A DNA stretch of 64,000 nucleotides from Planctomycetota bacterium (GTDB lineage Bacteria; Planctomycetota; B15-G4; JADJEK01): positions 1,240,001 to 1,304,000 of the forward strand of contig JADJEK010000001.1 in the NCBI GenBank assembly GCA_016709145.1, read 5' to 3'. Numbering within the stretch: the stretch's first letter is position 1; each line of letters begins with the position of its first letter. Both the position numbers and the translations under genes were made by a program. The notes beneath the pieces were generated by a model. It made no database searches and was not told the origin of the DNA. It saw only the letters and a list, made by a program, of their open reading frames with translations. Of this stretch, positions 1 to 7,636 are shown in pieces.

Positions 1-1
1 T

Positions 2-580
2 GGTACGCAAGTCGCTGCGCGCCGCGAGTTCATCCTGCCGGGTCGACACAACCTGCTGAACGTCGCGGCGGCCGTGCTCGCCGCGGAGGTGCTCGGCATC
101 GATCGCGCGGTCGCACTCGAAGCCGCGCGCGCGTTCCGCGGCGTCGAGCATCGCCTCGAACTGGTCGGGGAGTTCGACGGCGTGCGCTACTACAACGACT
201 CGATCGCGACGACGAACGAGGCCGCGATGGCCGCGCTCGAGGCGATCGAGGGCGGGCTCGTGCTGCTCGCGGGCGGCAAGGAAGCGACGCGCGACCTCGC
301 TCCGTTGGCGGCGGCGATCGCGAAGCGCGTGAAGACGTTGATCACCTTCGGGGAAGCCGGGCCGCGCCTCGCGCGTGGGGTGCGAGAGCTTGGCCTACGG
401 ACTCCGGTCGTCGAAGTTTCGGACCTCGTCGCTGCGATGGATCACGCGAGGTCCTGCGTGGCGCGTGGGGATGCGGTGCTCCTGTCGCCGGCGTTCCCGT
501 CGTACGACCAATTCACGAACTTCCGGGAACGCGGCGAGCGGTTCAAAGCCCTGGCCTCGCGATCGGGCCTTTCGGGCTGA
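2..580 (+). CDS. murD: UDP-N-acetylmuramoyl-L-alanine:D-glutamate ligase, C-terminal part
   Basis: The gene is cut by the left edge of the window; the frame is open from base 2 and the stop is at 578-580. MurD adds D-glutamate to UDP-MurNAc-L-alanine in the cytoplasm, ATP-dependently, during peptidoglycan precursor synthesis. The visible part starts near the middle of the protein with LPGRHNLLNVAAA, the Mur ligase segment before the C-terminal domain. It continues with GVEHRLELVGE and YYNDSIATTNEA, both typical of MurD, and with LLAGGKEATRDL in the C-terminal Rossmann domain. The end matches the normal MurD C-terminus. Cell-wall neighbours are not visible in the window, and the next gene (mcsA) lies 149 bases downstream. 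Confidence 0.93.
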   Translation, partial: GTQVAARREFILPGRHNLLNVAAAVLAAEVLGIDRAVALEAARAFRGVEHRLELVGEFDGVRYYNDSIATTNEAAMAALEAIEGGLVLLAGGKEATRDLAPLAAAIAKRVKTLITFGEAGPRLARGVRELGLRTPVVEVSDLVAAMDHARSCVARGDAVLLSPAFPSYDQFTNFRERGERFKALASRSGLSG

Positions 581-729
581 TTCGGCCGCAGGTCGCGTGA
601 TCGGCGCTCTGCCGGTCCCCGTCGCGCGTGGCTACACTCCTCAAGTCGCTCGGACGGGAAGCTCGAAACTCCCGCAGACGCCGACGCGAAGCCCACCCGG
701 ACCGACTCCCAGGACCCCGCCGCGCATCC

Positions 730-1272
730 ATGAACAAGTGCCAGAAATGTCAGAAGGCGCGAGCGACCGTCCTGGTCACGGACATCGATCTGGCCAGTCA
801 CAAGCCGCAGCAGCTCCATCTGTGCGAGGACTGCGCGCGTGAGACCGGCATGGCCGCGGCGTTGAGCCCATCGGCGGCCGAGATGCTGAAGGCGTCGATC
901 CTCTCGGTCACCGAGAAGGAGAGCAAGGCGCGCTCGGCGCAGCGCATCATGTGCGAGCACTGCGGACTCACGTACCAGGAGTTCCGCGTGAAGGGCCGCT
1001 TCGGCTGCACGGCCTGTTACGACACGTTCTCCGAACTCGTCGAGCCGCTGCTCGAGAAAGTCCACGGCGCGCGCGAGCACAAGGGTGAAGCCCCGCGCAA
1101 GCCGTCGAACAAGCGCAAGACGACGAACGTCGCCGAGTTCGAGAAAGAGCTGGTCGAGTTGCGGCGCAAGCTCACGCGCGCGGTCAAGGCCGAGGACTAC
1201 GAAGACGCGGCGCGCCTGCGCGACCGCATCACCGAGGTCGAGCGTCGCATCGGCGAGGTGACCGATGGCTGA
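730..1272 (+). CDS. mcsA: McsA-like activator of protein arginine kinase
   Basis: The protein has 180 residues if it starts at the ATG at 730, which gives the usual McsA N-terminus MNKCQKC. Four CxxC pairs are visible (C4/C7, C32/C35, C75/C78, C93/C96), as expected for the two zinc-binding modules of McsA. A C-terminal UVR motif spans about residues 136-178 (ELVELRRKLTRAVKAEDYED). In Firmicutes McsA binds and stimulates the arginine kinase McsB. Its stop overlaps the start of mcsB by 8 bases, so the two are almost certainly co-translated. A promoter-like GCTACACT lies at about 631-638, ahead of a leader of roughly 90 bases. Confidence 0.9.
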   Translation: MNKCQKCQKARATVLVTDIDLASHKPQQLHLCEDCARETGMAAALSPSAAEMLKASILSVTEKESKARSAQRIMCEHCGLTYQEFRVKGRFGCTACYDTFSELVEPLLEKVHGAREHKGEAPRKPSNKRKTTNVAEFEKELVELRRKLTRAVKAEDYEDAARLRDRITEVERRIGEVTDG

Positions 1273-2314
1273 GACCGTCGGCAAGGACGCGTGGCTGCGC
1301 GGCGAAGGACAAGACGCCGACATCGTGATCTCGACGCGCGTGCGGCTCGCGCGCAACGTCGAGGGCTTCGCGCTGAAGGCGAAGCTCGCCGGCGACGAAG
1401 AAGTCGCGCTGCTGCAACACCTGCGCCAGCGCATCGGCAAGGTGAAGCTGGCCGAGAAGCAGCAATTCGTCGACCTGAAGCCGCTCGACGACGTCGAACG
1501 CCTGATGCTCGTCGAGCGCCATTTGATCAGTCTCGACCACGCGAACGCGGACAGCGAACGCGGCGTCATCCACGACGATCAAGGCTCGATCGCGCTGATG
1601 CTGAACGAAGAGGACCACCTGCGGCTGCAAGTCCTCGGCTCCGGCATGTGCGCCGAAGAGGTCTTCGACCGCGCGTTCGCGATCGAGGACGAACTGCAAG
1701 GCGTCGTCGAGTTCGCCTATCACTCGCGGTATGGATACCTGACGTCGTGCCCGACCAACGTCGGCACCGGCATGCGTCTGTCCGTGATGCTGCACCTGCC
1801 CGGGCTCGCGTTCACGAAGCAGATCGACAAGGTCTTCAACGCCGTCGCGCGCATGAACCTCGCGGTGCGCGGTTTCTACGGTGAAGGCACGAAGGCGCTG
1901 TCCGACCTCTATCAAATCAGCAACCAAGTGACGCTCGGCAAGACGCCCGAGGAGTTGCTGAACGACGTCCGCGGTGTGATCCCGGTGATCCTGCGTTGGG
2001 AGCGCGAGGTCCGCAATCAAGTGATGAAGGCGGACCGCGTCGGTCTCGAGGACAAGGTCTGGCGCGCGCTCGGCGCGCTGCGTTCGGCGCGCACGATGAG
2101 CAGTTCGGAAGCGTTCGAACAGCTCTCGCACGTGCGCCTCGGTGTGCATTGCGAGCTGATCCCCGACCTCACGATCGCGACGCTGAACGAGCTGTTCCTG
2201 CTGTGCCAGCCCGGCCACCTGCAAACGGTCGTCTGCGGCGGCAAGGCGATCGAGCCGCGCAAGCGCGACATCGTCCGCGCCGAGCTGTTGAGGTCACGTC
2301 TCGGCGGGCGGTGA
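1265..2314 (+). CDS. mcsB: Protein arginine kinase
   Basis: This is a 349-residue phosphagen (guanido) kinase-fold protein of McsB length. McsB phosphorylates arginines on proteins and so marks them for ClpC-ClpP. Visible motifs are STRVRLARN near the N-terminus, the acidic guanido-kinase loop NEEDHLRLQVL, and TSCPTNVGTGMR with the conserved active-site cysteine. Near the C-terminus RDIVRA (residues 334-339) fits the RDxxRA phospho-arginine-sensing motif described for McsB. It overlaps mcsA by 8 bases. Creatine/arginine kinases also carry NEEDH-like motifs, but the McsA partner and the RDxxRA motif favour McsB. Confidence 0.93.
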   Translation: MAETVGKDAWLRGEGQDADIVISTRVRLARNVEGFALKAKLAGDEEVALLQHLRQRIGKVKLAEKQQFVDLKPLDDVERLMLVERHLISLDHANADSERGVIHDDQGSIALMLNEEDHLRLQVLGSGMCAEEVFDRAFAIEDELQGVVEFAYHSRYGYLTSCPTNVGTGMRLSVMLHLPGLAFTKQIDKVFNAVARMNLAVRGFYGEGTKALSDLYQISNQVTLGKTPEELLNDVRGVIPVILRWEREVRNQVMKADRVGLEDKVWRALGALRSARTMSSSEAFEQLSHVRLGVHCELIPDLTIATLNELFLLCQPGHLQTVVCGGKAIEPRKRDIVRAELLRSRLGGR

Positions 2315-2543
2315 AGGCGGGGTCAAAGGCTGATGCGCGCGGATTGCATCGGCGTAACCAACGCATCCAACGTGCTTTGAGATTGAACTTGCAAATCGGA
2401 AGTGGCGCTGACGATTTGCACGCGACCGACGTCAGGGTTCGAGAGGGACGTAGGAAACCACACGACCGAGGCTTGATGCGCGACTCGAGAGCAACCGAAC
2501 TCGCACCACTTCGATCTCGCGAACCCACGCTCAAGGACTTTCG

Positions 2544-2960
2544 ATGACGCCCGATCCCACACGCAAACTCGCGGACCTCGCGAAAGCCGAAGCCGACGCG
2601 CTCGGTCACGGCGCGATCTCGAGCGAGCATTTCCTACTCGCGCTGGCGACCGATCCGTCGTGCGGAGCGATGACGCTGCTTTCGCGCTTCGGAGCGACCG
2701 CGGACGCAATCCGCGCGGCCGTGATCACGCTCGCGCCGTCGGGACATGCGACTCCACGAGCGCGACTGCCGTTCACGCCGGATGCGAAGCGCGTGCTGGA
2801 AGCCGCGCTGAACGCCGCGACCGCGTTGGCGACCCAACGCATCGAATCCACGCACGTGCTGCTCGGTCTGACGTCGGACCCGGAGTTCACGTCGGCGCGC
2901 GCTCTCGCATCGATGGGCCTCGAGCTCGCCAAGGTGCGCGAGGCGGTGCTGCGCGGGTGA
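2544..2960 (+). CDS. Stand-alone Clp N-domain (two Clp_N repeats) protein
   Basis: This 138-residue protein consists only of two Clp_N repeats. Repeat 1 contains LGHGAISSEHFLLAL and repeat 2 contains RIESTHVLLGL; PFTPDAKRVLEAAL between them matches the inter-repeat segment PFTPRAKKVLELAL of the ClpC encoded 1 kb downstream. There is no ATPase domain. The glutamate that in ClpC precedes the histidine (GTEHILLGL) is kept in repeat 1 (SSEH) but is Thr in repeat 2 (STH). Because ClpC N-domains bind phospho-arginine and adaptors, the protein could be an adaptor, decoy or inhibitor of the McsB-ClpC pathway; that is inference. AAGGA lies 6 bases before the ATG. It could also be a truncated clp paralogue. 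Confidence 0.8.
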   Translation: MTPDPTRKLADLAKAEADALGHGAISSEHFLLALATDPSCGAMTLLSRFGATADAIRAAVITLAPSGHATPRARLPFTPDAKRVLEAALNAATALATQRIESTHVLLGLTSDPEFTSARALASMGLELAKVREAVLRG

Positions 2961-3000
2961 CTAGCGATCGTGGCCGACGCCAACGCGTCGCTGCGCGACC

Positions 3001-3336
3001 TCAAGCGCTGACGTGATCTGATTCAGCGGGCGAACGTTCCCTGACCCGATCCGTCCGATCCCGTGGATCCCGACGTGCGTGGAACACAGCCGTGATTAAC
3101 ACGCGGTCCGCCTCGACGGCGTAGAGCACGAGGTACGGAAAGCGTCGGAGCAACGCCTTTCGCGTTCTCGACGCGACAAGTTCGTGACCGTCCGGGATCC
3201 GCCGGAGCTTCTCGATGGCGGCATCGAACGCGAGGAGGAACTCGAGTCCAAGGCCGCGCCTTTGACGCTCGTACCAAGCGAACGCATCCACCACCTCGCG
3301 CTCGGCCTCGGGAAGGAAGTGGATCGGGAGAGTCAC
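3001..3336 (-). CDS. RelE/ParE-family toxin
   Basis: This is a 111-residue toxin-like protein if it starts at the GTG at 3336. That GTG overlaps the antitoxin stop codon (GTGA), so the pair is translationally coupled. VTLPIHFLPEAEREVVDAFAWYE followed by GLGLEFLLAFDAAIEKLRRIPD and a LLRRFPYLVLYAVE strand is the typical ParE/RelE plasmid-stabilisation layout. ParE members poison gyrase and RelE members cut mRNA on ribosomes; the sequence alone does not say which applies here. It points toward the end of the Clp_N gene and splits mcsB from clpC. An upstream ATG at 3381 would add 15 residues inside the antitoxin gene and looks less likely. Confidence 0.85.
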   Translation of the reverse strand: MTLPIHFLPEAEREVVDAFAWYERQRRGLGLEFLLAFDAAIEKLRRIPDGHELVASRTRKALLRRFPYLVLYAVEADRVLITAVFHARRDPRDRTDRVRERSPAESDHVSA

Positions 3337-3557
3337 CGCCCGTCTTCCAACCGCCGCTTGATGTCCTCCCATGAAGAGCACTCGCGAGGGTGTTCTTCAT
3401 GTACGCGAAGCCGGCGCTCGGCTTCGTCCCGTTGAGCGGTGGTGATTTCGACGTCTCGTGGCGAGCGCGCAATGTCGTCCCAGAGGTCTTGGACTCGCAG
3501 GATCTTCTCCGGCACGGAGAGCCCGTCGAGCTCAGGAAGATTCGGAAGGTCGCTCAT
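3333..3557 (-). CDS. Addiction-module antitoxin (Unstab_antitox type)
   Basis: This is a 74-residue protein. The layout LSVPEKILRVQDLWDDIA, then ITTAQRDEAERRLRVHEEHP and SSWEDIKRRL, is characteristic of the small antitoxin family that partners ParE/RelE toxins. It lies directly upstream of the toxin and shares four bases with it. GGGAGA precedes the ATG. Such antitoxins normally bind their toxin and repress their own promoter; no operator is evident in the 453-base region shared with clpC. Confidence 0.85.
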   Translation of the reverse strand: MSDLPNLPELDGLSVPEKILRVQDLWDDIARSPRDVEITTAQRDEAERRLRVHEEHPRECSSWEDIKRRLEDGR

Positions 3558-4010
3558 GTGCGTCTCCCCACGATGCGGTGTTCAAAACCCGCTGCATCCA
3601 ACTCGCCGATTGCTGCATGCCTATGAAGCTGCGGACGCACGATAACCGGCGTCGCAGTTGGCGCGCAGCCGTCCCCACCACCCGACCCCCCGCCGTGTCA
3701 CCCATGTGCCCGGACGGCCGCTCATCGGTTGCGTCCTCGCTGCCCTCCGCACCCGAACCTCGGACCCCCTCTGTCATCCCCGCGCAAACGACCCCACGTC
3801 CATCCTCACGCCCTGACCGGTCCATAGGTTGCGTGCGCTCCCCGCCGGGGCTACCGTCCCGGCGCACGAGTGACGCGGTGGTTGGGAACCTCACGATTGC
3901 GACCTGGAGCGAGGAAATCCTCACGTCCGGGCTCGGATCGGCCCGAAATACGGAGGAGCCCCTGCCCTGGACGGTCACCCGGCTTCTGATCCCCCTGAGG
4001 TAAAGCATCC
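3558..4010. other. Intergenic region between antitoxin and clpC
   Basis: These 453 bases separate the divergent antitoxin and clpC genes. No reading frame here resembles a known protein. The region should hold both promoters. GAGG (3997-4000) about ten bases before the clpC ATG can serve as its ribosome binding site. I see no clear CIRCE, CtsR or other heat-shock operator. Confidence 0.5.
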
Positions 4011-6554
4011 ATGTTCGACCGGTTCACTGATCGCGCCCGCAAGGTGATGAACCTTGCCAAGCAAGAAGCCCAGCGCCTCAACCACGAGTACATCGGCACC
4101 GAGCACATCCTGCTCGGCCTGATCCAGGAGGGCAGCGGCGTCGCCGCGTCCGTCCTGAAGAACCTCGGCATCGATCTGAAGAAGATCCGCGCCGAGATCG
4201 AGAAGATCGTCAAGGGCAGCCCGACCATGGTCACCATGGGCACCCTGCCGTTCACGCCGCGCGCGAAGAAGGTGCTCGAGCTGGCGCTCGAGGAAGCCTC
4301 GCAGCTCGGCCACAACTACATCGGGACCGAGCACCTGCTGCTCGGCCTCATCAAGGAAAACGAGGGCATCGCGGCCCGCGTGCTCCTGAACCTCGGCGTG
4401 AAGCTCGAGGAAGTGCGCGAAGAGGTGCTCGAGTTCCTCGGCGCCGACGTGCAGCAAGAGCAGCCGTCGTCCGAGGAAGAGCCCGACCAGGGCAACGTGC
4501 CGGGCACGAACGGCGGCGGCGCCAACGGTGGTGGTGGCAACGGCGAGGGCGGCAACGGCCCGAAGTCGAAGACGCCCGCGCTGAACGCGTTCGGTCGCGA
4601 CCTCACGCAGCTCGCGCGCGAGAACAAGCTCGACCCGGTCATCGGCCGGCGCAACGAGATCGAGCGCGTGATCCAGATCCTGTCGCGCCGTACTAAGAAC
4701 AACCCCGTGCTGCTCGGCGAGGCCGGCGTCGGCAAGACGGCGATCGTCGAAGGCCTGGCGCAGGACATCATCAACGGCAACGTGCCCGAGCTGCTGCGCG
4801 ACAAGCGCATCGTCGTGCTCGACCTCGCGATGATGGTCGCCGGTACGAAGTACCGCGGTCAGTTCGAAGAGCGCATCAAGGCCGTCATGACCGAAGTGCG
4901 CCGCGCGAAGAACGTCATCCTCTTCATCGACGAGCTGCACACGCTGGTCGGCGCGGGTGGCGCGGAAGGCGCGATCGACGCGTCGAACGTGCTGAAGCCC
5001 GCGCTCGCGCGCGGTGAAGTCCAGTGCATCGGCGCGACGACGCTCGACGAGTACCGCAAGTACATCGAGAAGGACGGCGCGCTCGAACGGCGCTTCCAGA
5101 CCGTCATGGTCGAGCCGCCGGGGCGCGACCAGGCGATCGAGATCCTGAAGGGACTGCGCGACAAGTACGAAGCGCACCACCGGGTCCAGATCACCGACGG
5201 CGCGCTCGAACTCGCGGTCGACGCCTCGATGCGATACATCACCGGCCGCTTCCTGCCGGACAAGGCGATCGACGTCATCGACGAAGCCGGTGCGCGCGTC
5301 CGCCTGAAGGCGCTGACGCAGCCGCCGGACCTGAAGGACCTCGACGCCGACATCTCGAAGCTCGAGTCCGAGAAGGAAGAGTGCGTCGCCGCGCAGGACT
5401 TCGAGAAGGCCGCCGCGCTGCGCGATCAGGCCGAGAAGCTGCGCAAGAAGCGCGACGACATCTTGAAGGAATGGCGCAGCTCGTCGAAGGAGATCGACGG
5501 CACGGTCGACGAAGAAGTCATCGCCGAGACCGTGTCGAAGATCACCGGCATCCCGCTGCAGCGCCTCGAGAAGGGCGAAGCCGAGCGCCTGCTGCAGATG
5601 GAAACCCACCTGCACCAGTCGGTCGTCTCGCAGCACTCCGCGATCTCGGCGATCTGCCGCGCGGTGCGCCGCTCGCGCTCGGGTCTGAAGGACCCGCGGC
5701 GTCCGACCGGCTCGTTCCTGTTCCTCGGTCCGACCGGCGTCGGCAAGACGCACCTCGCGAAGCAGATCGCGAAGTTCATGTTCGGGTCGGAGGACGCGCT
5801 GATCCAGGTCGACATGTCCGAGTACATGGAGAAGCACAACGTCAGCCGTCTGGTCGGTGCGCCGCCCGGCTACGTGGGCTTCGAGGAAGGTGGCCAGCTC
5901 ACCGAGCGCGTGCGTCGTCGGCCGTACGCCGTCGTGCTGCTCGACGAGATCGAGAAGGCTCACCCCGACGTCTACAACATGCTCCTCCAGATCATGGAGG
6001 AGGGTTGCCTGACGGACTCGTTCGGTCGCAAGATCGACTTCAAGAACGTCATCTTGATCCTGACGTCGAACATCGGCGCCAACATCATCAAGAACCAGAC
6101 GTCGCTCGGGTTCGTGAAGTCCAGCGAGCGCGCGAGCTACGAAAAGATGCGCCAGTCGCTGATGGTCGAGGTCGAGAAGTACTTCAAGCCTGAGTTCCTG
6201 AACCGCCTCGACGAAGTCATCGTGTTCGAGCCGCTGTCGATGATCGACATGAAGAGCATCCTCGGCATCCAACTCCGCGATCTCTTGAACCGCATCCGGG
6301 ACAAGAAGCTCGAGCTGGAACTGACCGAGGAGGCGCAAGCACTGATCATCGAGCGCGGAACCAACCTCGACTTCGGCGCCCGGCCGCTGCGTCGCGCGAT
6401 CGAGCGCATGCTCGAGGACCCGCTGTCCGAAGAGATCTTGCGCGGCAGCTATCCGGACGGGTCGACGATCCTGGTCGTCGTCCAGGACGGCGAGCTGAAC
6501 TTCTCCATCGCGAAGCGCGAGCCGGTCGCACCGGCAGGCGGCGCGAAGGTCTGA
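4011..6554 (+). CDS. clpC: ATP-dependent Clp protease ATP-binding subunit ClpC
   Basis: This 847-residue AAA+ unfoldase feeds substrates to ClpP. Two Clp_N repeats (residues 1-145) each carry a GTEH-LLLGL/ILLGL motif, including the glutamates used for phospho-arginine binding in Bacillus ClpC. A Gly/Asn-rich linker follows (about 160-190). D1 has GEAGVGKT (about 237) and FIDELHTLVGAGG (about 304). A UVR/M-domain lies at about 455-490. D2 has GPTGVGKTH (about 572) and LLDEIEKAHPDV (about 642). SLGFVKSS (about 698) sits where the ClpP-docking loop is found. Together with mcsA/mcsB upstream this is a complete mark-and-degrade set, although clpP is not in the window. A strong hairpin follows at 6573-6606. 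Confidence 0.96.
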   Translation: MFDRFTDRARKVMNLAKQEAQRLNHEYIGTEHILLGLIQEGSGVAASVLKNLGIDLKKIRAEIEKIVKGSPTMVTMGTLPFTPRAKKVLELALEEASQLGHNYIGTEHLLLGLIKENEGIAARVLLNLGVKLEEVREEVLEFLGADVQQEQPSSEEEPDQGNVPGTNGGGANGGGGNGEGGNGPKSKTPALNAFGRDLTQLARENKLDPVIGRRNEIERVIQILSRRTKNNPVLLGEAGVGKTAIVEGLAQDIINGNVPELLRDKRIVVLDLAMMVAGTKYRGQFEERIKAVMTEVRRAKNVILFIDELHTLVGAGGAEGAIDASNVLKPALARGEVQCIGATTLDEYRKYIEKDGALERRFQTVMVEPPGRDQAIEILKGLRDKYEAHHRVQITDGALELAVDASMRYITGRFLPDKAIDVIDEAGARVRLKALTQPPDLKDLDADISKLESEKEECVAAQDFEKAAALRDQAEKLRKKRDDILKEWRSSSKEIDGTVDEEVIAETVSKITGIPLQRLEKGEAERLLQMETHLHQSVVSQHSAISAICRAVRRSRSGLKDPRRPTGSFLFLGPTGVGKTHLAKQIAKFMFGSEDALIQVDMSEYMEKHNVSRLVGAPPGYVGFEEGGQLTERVRRRPYAVVLLDEIEKAHPDVYNMLLQIMEEGCLTDSFGRKIDFKNVILILTSNIGANIIKNQTSLGFVKSSERASYEKMRQSLMVEVEKYFKPEFLNRLDEVIVFEPLSMIDMKSILGIQLRDLLNRIRDKKLELELTEEAQALIIERGTNLDFGARPLRRAIERMLEDPLSEEILRGSYPDGSTILVVVQDGELNFSIAKREPVAPAGGAKV

Positions 6555-6572
6555 CGCCGACGCAACACTCGA

Positions 6573-6606
6573 GACGAGCCGCGTTCCCAAGGGAGCGCGG
6601 CTCGTC
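6573..6606 (+). terminator. Hairpin after clpC
   Basis: GACGAGCCGCG pairs perfectly with CGCGGCTCGTC, and the inner TTCCC/GGGAG extends the stem around a tiny AA-centred loop. It lies 18 bases after the clpC stop. There is no long T-run, as is usual for GC-rich genomes. Confidence 0.65.
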
Positions 6607-6688
6607 GCGTTGCATGGCGTCGCGCTGAATCGCGCGGTCTGTCCGCAAGCCGCGCGAGTCGTGGCCGAACCCGAGCGCGTACGCTCCG

Positions 6689-6717
6689 TTGTGAGTCCCC
6701 GCCGCCAGCGCTAGGGT
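6689..6717 (+). promoter_or_regulatory. Promoter of the YdjY-like gene, apparently leaderless
   Basis: TTGTGA (6689-6694) and TAGGGT (6712-6717) are separated by exactly 17 bases, a good sigma-70-type spacing. Only six bases lie between TAGGGT and the ATG at 6724, so transcription would begin at or next to the start codon. No Shine-Dalgarno sequence is present. Confidence 0.55.
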
Positions 6718-6723
6718 CCCCGC

Positions 6724-7617
6724 ATGTTCAGCACGAAGTTCGCCCTCGGTTCGAAGTCCGTCCTCGGTTTCGCCATCGCACTCGCGGTGTGCCGGCTCGG
6801 CGTGCCGCAGGACGATCCGCAGGACCACGATCACGACCACGCGCACGAGGACGAAGGCGCGCAGGCTGGCGCTCCGCCGAAGAATCGCTTGGTCGTGCCG
6901 ATGGAAGAACTCACGCCGCTGCCAGTTCCCGACGAACTCCCCGACGAGATCAAGACAGTCGTCGCCGAGCTGGCCAAAGAAGGTGTGACCGTCGACTTCG
7001 CGGCGAAGAAGGTCGAGGTGCGCGGCATCGTGCTGCTCGACAAGATGAACGCGGGCTACCCGATCGAGTACTTGCTGGTGACGTCGGGCGGCTTCACGCA
7101 CGAGGCGCTCGGTCTCGTGCGCTGCACGCCGTCGAAGCTGAATGCGGCATTCCTCGCGTTCGGCATGGTCCCGGGCAAGTCGGTGCAATACAAACAGCGC
7201 GAGCCGTTGCCGCCGCTCGAGAAGATCCAATCCGGCGAGGAGCGCGAGTTCGACGTGTTCGCGCCGCAGGGCGAAGTCATGGACGTGTTCGTGCGTTGGA
7301 CCGACGCCGAGGGTCACGAGCGCATGCATCCGATCGAAGACCTGCTCGTCTACCTGACGAACGGTCAAGCGATCCCGCGCCGCGGATTCGTTTACATCGG
7401 CTCGCGGTTCCAAAAAGTGCTGGTCGGCACCAAGCGCGAGGAGCGCTTCATGGCCGACGTCGAAGGCAACATCCTGTCGCTCTACCTCGCCGGCTCGGGC
7501 AATTGCCTGTTCGACCCGAACAGCCTCGAAGGCGCCGAGGGCTCGATCTACGACGTCAACTCGGCGCTGTGCCCGCCGCGCGGCACGCCGGTCACGTACG
7601 TCTTCCAGCGTCGCTGA
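6724..7617 (+). CDS. Exported YdjY-like protein with His/Asp-rich stretch
   Basis: This is a 297-residue protein with an N-terminal hydrophobic segment (FAIALAVCRLGV), followed by a metal-binding-looking His/Asp run at about residues 34-44 (DHDHDHAHEDE). The body (VTVDFAAKKVEVRGIVLLDK, then YPIEYLLVTSGGFTHEALGLVRC, AAFLAFGMVPG, FVYIGSRF, and a late VEGNILSLYLAG) follows the layout of YdjY-domain proteins common in Planctomycetota, whose function is unknown. Transcription looks leaderless from the promoter at 6689-6717. The gene converges on the amine oxidase gene with a 19-base gap. The family call rests on motif layout only. Confidence 0.65.
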   Translation: MFSTKFALGSKSVLGFAIALAVCRLGVPQDDPQDHDHDHAHEDEGAQAGAPPKNRLVVPMEELTPLPVPDELPDEIKTVVAELAKEGVTVDFAAKKVEVRGIVLLDKMNAGYPIEYLLVTSGGFTHEALGLVRCTPSKLNAAFLAFGMVPGKSVQYKQREPLPPLEKIQSGEEREFDVFAPQGEVMDVFVRWTDAEGHERMHPIEDLLVYLTNGQAIPRRGFVYIGSRFQKVLVGTKREERFMADVEGNILSLYLAGSGNCLFDPNSLEGAEGSIYDVNSALCPPRGTPVTYVFQRR

Positions 7618-7636
7618 CGCGTGGGGCCGGCGATCC

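Noticed and set aside
3975..6590. An 871-codon open frame antisense to clpC
   Set aside because: The plus strand encodes an unmistakable ClpC; the long antisense frame is a by-product of high GC at third positions. The antisense frames at 38275-40917, 31663-33585 and 45121-47004 were rejected for the same reason.
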